From: JAATFS01 sp037145635
GTDB lineage: Bacteria > Pseudomonadota > Gammaproteobacteria > Xanthomonadales > Xanthomonadaceae
NCBI GenBank assembly: GCA_037145635.1
Contig: JBBCXB010000006.1
Coordinates: 207,303-271,302 of the forward strand
Direction: 5' to 3'
Length of the DNA stretch: 64,000 nt
Below are positions 36,251 through 43,852 of the stretch, one piece after another (position 1 is the first letter of the stretch; the number at the start of each line of letters is the position of its first letter). The notes beneath the pieces are model-generated. The model did not search any database and was not told where the DNA came from. It worked only from the letters and a program-made list of their open reading frames with translations. The translations under genes were made by a program, and so were the position numbers.

Positions 36251-37954
36251 TCAGAACTGGTAGATCGCGCGCACGCCGTAGGCCGGCTGCGCGCTCCCGA
36301 ATCCGTCGGGCCGGTGGATCGCCCAGCCGGCGAAGCCGTCCAGGTTCAGGCCGCGCCAGCCGGCGCGCAGGCCGACGAAGCCGCCGACCAGGCTGCGCCC
36401 GCGCACGCCCTCGGCACTGGGCCCGGCGATGCGGCCGGCGTCCACGCCCAGGTAGGGGCTGGCGCCGAGCCGGGCGATCGGGAAGCTGAGGGTGTTGCGC
36501 CAGTAGCCGCCGCGCTCGGCGCCCAGCGTGGCCTCGCCATCGAAGCCGCGCACGCTGTAGCGGCCGCCCAGGGTGATGAACTCCGAGCCCAGCAGCAGCT
36601 CCGGCGCGGTCTGCGCACGCAGGCTGCTCTCCCAGCTAATCGGCAGCGGGCCGAGCTTGAACGGCAGCGCGGTGCTGACATCGAGGGTGGTGACGTCGTA
36701 GCGGAAGCTGGGGAAGCCCACCGCCGGGTCGTAGCCGCTCCACTGCGCGTCGAACCACGGCACGCCGCGGCGGTGCGCCAGGCGCACGTCCAGCTGCATC
36801 GCGCCCAGGTAGCGGCGATGGCTCAGGTAGAGCTCGGCGCTGGTGGTGCGGCGGCGCTGGATGCCGATCTCCACTCCGTCCAGGTAGCTGTCGGCCGCAC
36901 GCCGCGCCAGGGTCATGCCGGCGGAGGTCTTGCTGCTGCCGTTGCGGTGGATGACCCGCTGCAGGTCGAGCTGGGCGCTGTCGGAGCGGCCGCTGGACTG
37001 GAAGGTCTGCAGGTAGCCGTCCACGTGCTGGTGGTAGCGGTAGGTCGAGGCCGACAGCGAGAACGTCCACCATCCCCACGGCAGGCTGTAGCCGAGCGTG
37101 CCGCCGCGGGTGCCGCGCTCGCTGCCGCGCGAGGCCAGGTCGTGGCTGTAGCCGAGGGTCAGCAGGTCGTTGAGGCCGAACGGGGCATCGACCGACAGAT
37201 CCAGGCCGCCCTGGGCGCGGCCGGTGGCCTCGGCGCCGGAGTCGTCGGCGTTGAGCACGCCGCGCCAGCGCCGCGCGTACTGCAGGGTGATCACCAGATC
37301 GGACTCGCCGGCCCGCTCGCCCGGCGCGATGTCGATCTTGGCGTCCTGCGACGGCAGCCGCTTGAACTGCTCGACGGCCTGCTCGACCGCGCGCAGGTCG
37401 AGCAGGTCGCCGCGGCGCAGCGGCAACGCATTGCGCCAGCGGCCGCTGTGCCCGTCCGCCCCCACCACGCGGACCTCGCGCAGGCGCCCGGGCATCAGCT
37501 CGAAGCGCAGCTCGCCCCCGGACAGGTCCTGCTGCGGCACGCCGATGCGGGTGGTGACCAGGCCGTGGGCGACCAGCTGGTCGAGCGCGCGACGCCGGAT
37601 CAGGTCGACGCCGTCGCGGCCGATGCACTGCCCCTCGTACCGGCGCAGGTAGCGCCACAGCCAGGCGAAGCGGGCCGCATCGCGGCCGCCGCCGCCCAGG
37701 CGCAGCCGTTGCACTGGGAAGCACGGGGTCTCGGTCGGCAGCGCGAGGCTGCGCAGGTCCGCCGGCGCGGCGGACTCGCGCGGCCCGGCGAACGGGGCCT
37801 GGCGGTCCTGTTCCTGGCGGCGCTGGATGTCCTCGGCCTGGCGCAGCTGCTCCTGGCGATCGAGCGTGACCGGCCGCTCCTGTGCCTGCACGACGGGCAG
37901 CACGCCGATCAGGCCCGCCACCAGCGCCATCCGCGCCCCTCGATATGTCGTCAC
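36251..37954 (-). CDS. cdiB: CdiB / ShlB-type two-partner secretion outer-membrane transporter
   Basis: About 567 residues from GTG 37954 (AGGGGG eight bases upstream); ATG 37930 with GAGGGG is an alternative. Signal peptide ending at VVQA, then a Gln/Arg-rich linker containing QEQLRQAEDIQRRQEQDRQ (the plug-helix region). Two POTRA domains follow (about 70-230; PCFPVQRLRL, LQYARRWRGVLNADD) and a 16-strand barrel with the loop-6 motif YSVRGFDGE, ending in Phe. It recognises the TPS domain of CdiA and passes it through the outer membrane. It lies 88 bp upstream of cdiA. Confidence 0.93.
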   Translation of the reverse strand: MTTYRGARMALVAGLIGVLPVVQAQERPVTLDRQEQLRQAEDIQRRQEQDRQAPFAGPRESAAPADLRSLALPTETPCFPVQRLRLGGGGRDAARFAWLWRYLRRYEGQCIGRDGVDLIRRRALDQLVAHGLVTTRIGVPQQDLSGGELRFELMPGRLREVRVVGADGHSGRWRNALPLRRGDLLDLRAVEQAVEQFKRLPSQDAKIDIAPGERAGESDLVITLQYARRWRGVLNADDSGAEATGRAQGGLDLSVDAPFGLNDLLTLGYSHDLASRGSERGTRGGTLGYSLPWGWWTFSLSASTYRYHQHVDGYLQTFQSSGRSDSAQLDLQRVIHRNGSSKTSAGMTLARRAADSYLDGVEIGIQRRRTTSAELYLSHRRYLGAMQLDVRLAHRRGVPWFDAQWSGYDPAVGFPSFRYDVTTLDVSTALPFKLGPLPISWESSLRAQTAPELLLGSEFITLGGRYSVRGFDGEATLGAERGGYWRNTLSFPIARLGASPYLGVDAGRIAGPSAEGVRGRSLVGGFVGLRAGWRGLNLDGFAGWAIHRPDGFGSAQPAYGVRAIYQF

Positions 37955-37983
37955 CGCACTGCCCCCTGTCACGCGTCCCGCGC

Positions 37984-38058
37984 CCCCGCACGACTGCGGG
38001 GCCTCCGTCCTTGCCACCCCTCTATTCAGAGAGGTGAGGGCGGCAACTTTGTGACAAA
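37984..38058 (-). promoter_or_regulatory. Structured leader/promoter region of the cdi operon
   Basis: In minus-strand order: a hyphenated palindrome TTTGTsACAAA (38048-38058), a TTGCCG -35-like hexamer (38041-38046), a 9-bp imperfect hairpin (38015-38036), and a perfect CCCCGCA/TGCGGGG hairpin (37984-38001). The GTG of cdiB follows 30 bases later. The palindrome could be an operator and the hairpins could shape the 5' UTR; both are inferences from position. Confidence 0.4.
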
Positions 38059-38163
38059 CCGCTCAGTGCATTCAATCGGGGGCGGCCCCACACCTGTCGG
38101 GAAATCCCTCAGGGCGCCCCCGGCTGCGGGCCTGGGCGCGGCCGCTCCTCGGCCCCGCGCCGC

Positions 38164-38895
38164 TCAGGCGGCGGGCGTGGCCAGGGCCGCAGCGATCTCG
38201 GCCTGGATCGCCTCCGCCGCCGCGGCCGGGTCCGCGGCCAGCCGGATCGGGCGGCCGACGACGATGGCGTCGGCACCGTCGGCGAAGGCCTCGGCCACGC
38301 CCACGGTGCGCTGCTGGTCGTCGCCGACCGGCCCGCCCGGGCGGATGCCCGGGCACACGATCGAGAACCCGGCGCCGGTGGCACGGCGGATCGCGCCGGC
38401 CTCCTGCCCGGAGGCGATCACGCCGTCCAGGCCGGCGGCCCGGGCCGCCAGCGCGCGCTCGACCACCACCTCCACCGGCTCGCGGTCGATGCCCATCGCC
38501 GCCAGGTCCGGGCGGCCCATCGAGGTCAGCACGGTCACCGCCAGCAGGCGCATGTCGCCGCGGTTGGCCGCCGCGGCCGCCTGCATCATCGCCGGGTGCC
38601 AGCCGTGCACCGTGCAGTAGCTCACCGGCCACTGCGAGAGCCGGCCGATCACGCCGGCCACGGTCGCCGGGATGTCGAAGAACTTCAGGTCCACGAACAC
38701 GCGCTTGTCGCGCCGTGCCAGCGCCTCGAGCACCTGGAAGTACTCGCCCGAGGCCAGCAGCTCCATGCCGATCTTGTAGAACCCCACCGCGTCGCCCAGG
38801 CGGTCCACCCAGGCCAGCGCCTCGGTGCAGCCGGGCACGTCGAGCGCGAAGATCAGGCGCTCGCGCGCGCCCAGCGGCAGCGGCGCGCGGCTCAC
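38164..38895 (-). CDS. pyrF: Orotidine 5'-phosphate decarboxylase
   Basis: 243 residues. It decarboxylates OMP to UMP, the last step of de novo pyrimidine synthesis. Visible motifs are LIFALDVPG, FVDLKFFDIPATV with the catalytic Asp-Lys pair, TVLTSMG and FSIVCPGIRPGG. The GTG start overlaps the stop of the phosphatase gene (GTGA), so the two are coupled. A far longer upstream open frame on this strand is a shadow. Confidence 0.96.
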   Translation of the reverse strand: MSRAPLPLGARERLIFALDVPGCTEALAWVDRLGDAVGFYKIGMELLASGEYFQVLEALARRDKRVFVDLKFFDIPATVAGVIGRLSQWPVSYCTVHGWHPAMMQAAAAANRGDMRLLAVTVLTSMGRPDLAAMGIDREPVEVVVERALAARAAGLDGVIASGQEAGAIRRATGAGFSIVCPGIRPGGPVGDDQQRTVGVAEAFADGADAIVVGRPIRLAADPAAAAEAIQAEIAAALATPAA

Positions 38896-39812
38896 GGCGC
38901 CACGTCCAGCGCGGCGCGCTTGGCGTCGTGGCGGGACTGCCAGGAACGGGCATAGTCGTTGTCGAACACCGCCGGCTCCCAGCCGCCGTAGCTGGGATTG
39001 GGCAGCATCCACCAGCGTTCGCCGAACCAGTCGTGGTACTGCTGCAGCAGCGCGCCACGGCCCTGCGCGGTGTTGGCGGTGACCTGCACGAAGTCGCCGA
39101 GCTGGTCGCCGAACTGCATCAGCACGCGGTACTGCTGCCCGGCCAGGCGGCGGCGGCAGTTCTTCTCGCTGCCGTTCTGCTCGCAGTCCTTGAGCACCGT
39201 GCCCAGCCCGAGGAACACGCTGTCGTCGGCCACCGGCAGGCCCTCGGCGCGCAGGTTGGCCAGGGTGGCCTCCTTCAGGTGCACGGCGCGGTTGGAGATG
39301 TAGAGCACGGTCACGCCGCGGGCGCTGGCGGCGCGGGCGAAGTCGACCACGCCCGGGATCGCCCGGGCCTTCTTCTCGGCCACCCAGCGGTCCCAGCTGA
39401 CCTCGTCGTATTCCTTGCCGTCGCGCACCAGCCGCGCCTGGTACGGCGAGTTGTCCAGCACGGTCTCGTCCACGTCCATCACCACGGCCGGCTTGAGTCC
39501 GGTGGCGGCGTTGCCGCGCTCCTCCGGCACCAGCGCGTCCCAGTTGCGCTCCTTCAGGGCCAGGTCCAGCTTGTCGGCGGCGGCGCGGTAGGTCTGCTCG
39601 GTGAGCGCACGGTATTCCTCCGAGCGCTGCATCCACAGCACCGCATTGAGGTTGTCGTCGCCCGCCGGACGCGCGGCCGGCGCCACGGCGGCGGCCGGCT
39701 GCGCGGACGGGGCGGCCGGCGCCGGCGCGGCGGGCGGCACCGGCTTGCAGGCCGACAGCGCCAAGGCGGCGCCGAGAAGCAGCGGGAAGGAGACGACGAC
39801 GGAAGGGCGCAT
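38892..39812 (-). CDS. Class C acid phosphatase / 5'-nucleotidase lipoprotein (e(P4) family)
   Basis: 306 residues. A lipoprotein signal with lipobox ALSAC gives Cys at about 22, then a Pro/Ala linker. The HAD-like phosphatase domain has VVMDVDETVLDNSPYQ (DxDxT nucleophile), VTVLYISNRA and FGDQLGDF. Members dephosphorylate nucleotides such as NMN or aromatic phosphates outside the inner membrane. The overlap with pyrF suggests a link to nucleotide salvage, but the substrate is not known. Confidence 0.9.
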   Translation of the reverse strand: MRPSVVVSFPLLLGAALALSACKPVPPAAPAPAAPSAQPAAAVAPAARPAGDDNLNAVLWMQRSEEYRALTEQTYRAAADKLDLALKERNWDALVPEERGNAATGLKPAVVMDVDETVLDNSPYQARLVRDGKEYDEVSWDRWVAEKKARAIPGVVDFARAASARGVTVLYISNRAVHLKEATLANLRAEGLPVADDSVFLGLGTVLKDCEQNGSEKNCRRRLAGQQYRVLMQFGDQLGDFVQVTANTAQGRGALLQQYHDWFGERWWMLPNPSYGGWEPAVFDNDYARSWQSRHDAKRAALDVAP

Positions 39813-39955
39813 GGCATCCACCAGGGAAAAGTGCGGCGATTTTACCGGGTCGCAGGCAGCGCTCCCAGCGCCGCGGCGCGGGCCGGGCACGCCGGCGGCG
39901 GCAGGCCGGCGCCGATCCGCCTATGCTTGCCGGCTCACCGTTCCGGAGGCTCCCC

Positions 39956-40624
39956 ATGACCGACGCGTCTTCCCCCCCCGTCCTCGACACGGCCCAGGCC
40001 CGCGTGCTCGGCTGCCTGATCGAGAAGGAGGCCACCACGCCGGATGCGTACCCGCTGACCGTCAATGCCGCCCAGGTGGCGGCCAACCAGAAGACCGCGC
40101 GCGAGCCGGTGCTCGCACTGGAGACCGGCGCGGTGCACCACGCGCTGCGCCAGCTGGAGACGCTGGGGCTGGTGCGCCAGCAGTTCTCCTCGCGCGCCGA
40201 ACGCTACGAGCACCGGCTGGAGAGCGCGCTGGACCTGACCCGCCAGCAGGTGTCGCTGCTGGGGCTGCTGCTGTTGCGCGGCCCGCAGACGCTGCACGAG
40301 CTGTTCGCCCGCAGCGAGCGGCTGGCCCGCTTCAACGACGCCGAGGACGTGCGCCACCATCTCGAACGCCTGGTGCAGCGCGAGCTCGCGCTGCAGCTGC
40401 CGCGCGCCAGCGGCCAGCGCGAGGACCGCTACGTGCACCTGCTCGGCGGGGCGGTGGACGTCGACGCGCTGGTCGCCGCCGCACCGGCGGCGCGTGCGGG
40501 GACGGCCGCCACCGCCGATCCGGCGCTGGAGGCGCGGGTGCAGGCGCTGGAAGCCACCGTGGCCGACCTGCAGGCGGCGCTGGAGACGCTGCGCCGGCAG
40601 CTCGACCTCCCGGCCCGGGACTGA
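39956..40624 (+). CDS. YceH family protein (DUF480)
   Basis: 222 residues. The DUF480 signature is clear: LDTAQARVLGCLIEKE, TTPDAYPLTVNA, NQKTAREPV. It is made of two winged-helix-like domains, with a C-terminal coiled-coil stretch (EARVQALEATVADLQAALETL). Function unknown; a DNA-binding role is suggested by fold only. Start ATG with CCGGAGG 10 bases upstream. Confidence 0.93.
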   Translation: MTDASSPPVLDTAQARVLGCLIEKEATTPDAYPLTVNAAQVAANQKTAREPVLALETGAVHHALRQLETLGLVRQQFSSRAERYEHRLESALDLTRQQVSLLGLLLLRGPQTLHELFARSERLARFNDAEDVRHHLERLVQRELALQLPRASGQREDRYVHLLGGAVDVDALVAAAPAARAGTAATADPALEARVQALEATVADLQAALETLRRQLDLPARD

Positions 40625-40723
40625 TCGGAAGGCCTCGGCGTCCGCGCCGGACGCGGGCATGCCCGCGCCGGCCGGCCCGGCGCCCGCGCGCGCACCGCAG
40701 GCGTGCGCCGGTGCCACCCCGCG

Positions 40724-41278
40724 CTAGGCCTCCAGCAAAGGCACCAGCCGCGGCCATTCCAGCCGCAGCCAGGGGGCGAACGGGGCCTCGGCCTCCGCCA
40801 GCGCGCGGGTCAGCGCCTCCGGCGCCATCCAGACCCACTCGGCCACCTCGTCCGGGTCGGGCGCGGGTACGCCGCCACCCAGCGCCGCGGTGAACACGTG
40901 GCAGAGCTCGTGCTCGCTGCCGACATCGCGGTAGCGCGCCTGGTAGATGAAGCGGAAGCGCCAGTGCGGCGGCACCGCCAGGGTCACCCCCAGTTCCTCG
41001 CCGGCCCGGCGCACGACCGCATCCGGCAGCGCCTCGCCCCAGCGCGGGTGCGAGCAGCAGCTGTTCGCCCAGCACCCCGGCCACAGCGGCTTGTGCGCGC
41101 TGCGCCGCTGCAGCAGCACGCGCCCGCGGGCGTCGAACAGGAACAGCGAGAACGCGCGGTGCAGCACCCCGGCCCCGGCGTGGCAGGCCTGCTTGCGCAA
41201 CGGCGCCAGCGGCACGTCGTCGGGCGAGACCGTGATCAACCACGGGTCCGGCGACGACAGCGGGGCGGCGGCATCCAT
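40724..41278 (-). CDS. idi: Isopentenyl-diphosphate delta-isomerase, type I (Nudix fold)
   Basis: 184 residues. It interconverts IPP and DMAPP in isoprenoid synthesis. Visible are LQRRSAHKPLWPGCW, NSCCSHPRWGE with the catalytic Cys and metal-binding His, the Nudix-like helix RRAGEELGV, and SEHELCHVF carrying the metal-binding Glu residues. Length fits the bacterial enzyme. It is a single gene, divergent from the two-component system. Because the MEP pathway makes both isomers, this gene usually signals extra isoprenoid demand such as carotenoids. Confidence 0.92.
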   Translation of the reverse strand: MDAAAPLSSPDPWLITVSPDDVPLAPLRKQACHAGAGVLHRAFSLFLFDARGRVLLQRRSAHKPLWPGCWANSCCSHPRWGEALPDAVVRRAGEELGVTLAVPPHWRFRFIYQARYRDVGSEHELCHVFTAALGGGVPAPDPDEVAEWVWMAPEALTRALAEAEAPFAPWLRLEWPRLVPLLEA

Positions 41279-41382
41279 GGCCCGACGCTAGCAGGCCGGC
41301 GTCGACGGGGTGTGGCCAGATGTGGCGACAGCGCGCGGGGCGAGTTGCTACCGTGCAGCCTCCCCCACTCGCGTGCGCGGCC

Positions 41383-42096
41383 GTGACCCAGCTGTTGGTT
41401 GTCGATGATCACCGTTCCATCCGCGAGCCGCTGGCCGCCTACCTGCGCCGCCAGGGCTTCGAGGTCGCCACCGCCGCCGACGGCCCGTCCACCCGCGCGC
41501 GCCTGGCCGAGCGCCGCTTCGACCTGGTGGTGCTGGACCTGATGCTGCCCGGCGAGGACGGGCTGTCGCTGTGCCGGCACATCCGCGACCGTTTCGGCAC
41601 GCCGATCATCATGCTGACCGCACGCGCCGAGTTCGCCGACCGCATCGCCGGGCTCGACCTGGGCGCGGACGACTACGTCACCAAGCCGTTCAGCGTCGAC
41701 GAGCTGGTCGCGCGGATCCGCAGCGTGCTGCGCCGCGCCGGCCCCGCCGCGGTCGAGGCCCAGGCCGAGGCGGCGGGGCAGCTGCGCTTCGAGGGCTGGT
41801 CGCTGGACCTGCTGCACCGGCGGCTGCGCGACCCGCAAGGGGTGGACGTGGCGCTGAGCACGATGGAGTTCGGTCTGCTGCGCGCCTTCCTCGAACGCCC
41901 CAACCAGGTGCTCAGCCGAGACGACCTGCTGGAGCTGAGCCACCGCGACGACATCGGCTTCGACCGCAGCATCGACAGCCAGATCAGCCGGCTGCGCAAG
42001 AAGCTGGAGGACGACCCGCGCCATCCGGCGCTGCTGAAGACGATCTGGGGCAACGGCTACCTGCTGGCCGCCCGGGTCGAACGGACCGGGCCGTGA
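41383..42096 (+). CDS. OmpR-type response regulator
   Basis: 237 residues. Receiver domain (about 1-115) with acidic pair DD at 8-9, phospho-acceptor Asp at about 52 in LDLMLPGEDG, and Lys in DDYVTKPFS. A winged-helix DNA-binding domain (about 135-235) ends in KTIWGNGYLL. The GTG at 41383 is chosen because MTQLLVVDDH begins the receiver; upstream starts (41353, 41320) would add unconserved residues. The stop overlaps the kinase start (GTGA). Confidence 0.92.
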   Translation: MTQLLVVDDHRSIREPLAAYLRRQGFEVATAADGPSTRARLAERRFDLVVLDLMLPGEDGLSLCRHIRDRFGTPIIMLTARAEFADRIAGLDLGADDYVTKPFSVDELVARIRSVLRRAGPAAVEAQAEAAGQLRFEGWSLDLLHRRLRDPQGVDVALSTMEFGLLRAFLERPNQVLSRDDLLELSHRDDIGFDRSIDSQISRLRKKLEDDPRHPALLKTIWGNGYLLAARVERTGP

Positions 42097-43433
42097 GGCT
42101 GCTGCCCGGCAGCCTCGGCGCGCAGCTGGTGCTGCTGATGTTCGGCGGCTTCGTGGTCGGCAACCTGATCGGCACCCTGGGGCTGTGGTCGCAGGCCGGC
42201 GCGCTGCATCCGATCGCGCGCGAGCACGCGCTGTCGCGCACCGTCACCGCCTACCGCCTGGCGCACCGCGAGACCCTGGACGACGACGAGTGGCTGGACG
42301 CGTTCAACACCGCGGTGGCGCACCTGTGGATCGACCGCGTGCCCAACACCGCCGCGATGGACGAGCGCGAGCAGGCGCTGGCGCAGGACATCCGCACGCG
42401 GCTGTCGGCCGCCGCGGTCACCGTGCGCATGCCGTGCCGCACCGCGCCCGGCCGCAACGGGCTGTCCGGCCTGAAGGAGAACAGCGCGGCGGTGGAATGC
42501 GTGGAGATCGACCTGGCCCTGGGCGACGGGCGCTGGCTGCATACCCGCCAGGCGCTGCCGGTGCAGTCGCTGTGGCAGGAGAGCTGGCAGCTGCTGCGCT
42601 TTTCGCTGCTGGTCGGGATCCCGCCGGTGCTGATCCTGATGTACATCTTCGTCAACCGCATCCTGCGCCCGACCACCGCGCTCACCAGCGCGGCCGAGCG
42701 CATGAGCCGCGGCGAGCGCATCGACCCGCTGAGCGTGCAGGGCCCGGACGAGATCCGCGAGATCGCGGTCGCCTTCAACGAGATGCACGAGCGCATCACC
42801 CGTTTCGTCGACGAGCGCACGCGCATGCTGGCGGCGATCAGCCACGACCTGCGCACGCCGCTGACCGCGCTGGAGCTGCAGGCGGTGATGCTGCCCGAGA
42901 GCGAGGAGCGCAGCGAGATGCTGCGCACGCTGGAGGAGCTGCGGCAGATGGTCAGCGAGACCCTGCACTTCGCCACCCAGAACGCGCGCGCCGAGGCCAG
43001 CACGCCGGCGGACCTGGTCGCGCTGCTGGGCGAGGTCTGCGGCCACCACCTGGCGCTGGGACGCGACGTGGAACTGCAGGCGCCGGCGGCGCTGAGCTAC
43101 CGCTGCCGCCCGCTGGCGCTCAAGCGCGCGCTCAACAACCTGATCGAGAACGCGCTGCGGCACGGCCGCCAGGTCCAGGTGCGGCTGAGCGACCGCGCCG
43201 CGCAGGGCGTGCGCATCGAGATCGTCGACGACGGTCCCGGCATTCCCGACGCCATGCTGGAGCGGGTGTTCGAGCCGTTCTTCCAGCTCGACGAGGCGCG
43301 CCACCGCGAATTCGGCAGCAGCGTCGGGCTCGGCCTGGCGATCGCGCGCGACTGCATCCAGGCCCACGGCGGCTGCATCCGCCTGCGCAATCGCGACGGC
43401 GGCGGCCTGCTGGCCACGATCGACCTGCCCTGA
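42093..43433 (+). CDS. EnvZ-type sensor histidine kinase
   Basis: 446 residues. Transmembrane helix about 10-32, periplasmic sensor about 33-167, second helix about 168-190, HAMP about 190-242, then HisKA with His251 in AAISHDLRTPLTAL. The ATPase domain has NNLIENALRHG, DDGPGIP, FEPFFQLD and GLGLAIA, all intact. Operon partner of the regulator. The periplasmic signal is unknown. The adjoining aromatic operon lies after a strong terminator, so regulation of it by this pair is only a guess. Confidence 0.94.
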   Translation: MRLLPGSLGAQLVLLMFGGFVVGNLIGTLGLWSQAGALHPIAREHALSRTVTAYRLAHRETLDDDEWLDAFNTAVAHLWIDRVPNTAAMDEREQALAQDIRTRLSAAAVTVRMPCRTAPGRNGLSGLKENSAAVECVEIDLALGDGRWLHTRQALPVQSLWQESWQLLRFSLLVGIPPVLILMYIFVNRILRPTTALTSAAERMSRGERIDPLSVQGPDEIREIAVAFNEMHERITRFVDERTRMLAAISHDLRTPLTALELQAVMLPESEERSEMLRTLEELRQMVSETLHFATQNARAEASTPADLVALLGEVCGHHLALGRDVELQAPAALSYRCRPLALKRALNNLIENALRHGRQVQVRLSDRAAQGVRIEIVDDGPGIPDAMLERVFEPFFQLDEARHREFGSSVGLGLAIARDCIQAHGGCIRLRNRDGGGLLATIDLP

Positions 43434-43684
43434 GCGGCCGGCCGGCGCCGATGCGCCCGCGCAGGCCGGCTGCTGCGGCCACTGCCCGTCTTCGGCGGAG
43501 GCCGATCGCCTGCACCCCGCCCGCCTCGCCAGGGGGCGGCCGCCCGCGTCCGCGGCGGGCGTGCCGCGGCGTCCCGCGGGCGCCCTGCGAAACTGTTGCG
43601 CCCGCCACACTTTTGCAAAGTTTCCGGGCCGCCGGGGTCTAGCCTTTGCGCCATCGACCGCCGCCGCGGTCACTCCCTCGCGAA

Positions 43685-43725
43685 CGCCCGCGTCCTCCCC
43701 CTGGAGGGCGCGGGCGTCTTTATTT
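43685..43725 (+). terminator. Strong rho-independent terminator
   Basis: A 14-bp stem (43685-43698 with 43703-43716, one G-T wobble) and a 4-base loop are followed by TCTTTATTT. It ends the two-component transcript and isolates the next operon. It is the clearest intrinsic terminator in the window. Confidence 0.9.
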
Positions 43726-43758
43726 GCGATAAATATCCTTTTAAATCAGTTACTTAAG

Positions 43759-43772
43759 TTGATTTGAATCAA
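43759..43772. promoter_or_regulatory. FNR/ANR-type binding site upstream of the decarboxylase operon
   Basis: TTGAT-TTGA-ATCAA matches the consensus TTGAT-N4-ATCAA at all ten fixed positions and extends to a 12-base palindrome. It lies 80 bases before the ATG at 43853, next to the A/T-rich putative promoter. A CRP/FNR-family regulator responding to low oxygen is the likely ligand. Whether it activates or represses cannot be told without the transcription start. Confidence 0.75.
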
Positions 43773-43852
43773 TGCGTCGCCGGGCGTGCGAGCGGACCAT
43801 TCGCTCCAGCAACACACCCCTTGGGTCCATCCCAAATCCCGGAGACACATCC

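Larger units (their letters stand above)
43434..43852. other. Intergenic region: terminator, FNR-type box, operon leader
   Basis: 419 bases between the kinase and the decarboxylase genes. It contains a CTTTTGCAAAG palindrome near 43610, a strong terminator (43685-43725), an A/T-rich stretch (about 43726-43760) that may hold a promoter, and an FNR-type box (43759-43772). The GGAG ribosome-binding site of the next gene is at about 43841. No gene seen. Confidence 0.6.

Noticed and set aside
38050..38075. TGTGA half-site upstream of cdiB as a CRP/Clp site
   Set aside because: The second half expected six bases later (TCACA) is not present; only the symmetric TTTGTsACAAA remains.
40332..41243. 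Minus-strand 303-codon frame overlapping the IPP isomerase
   Set aside because: Arg/Ala-rich shadow of the isomerase gene, which carries intact catalytic motifs in the neighbouring frame.
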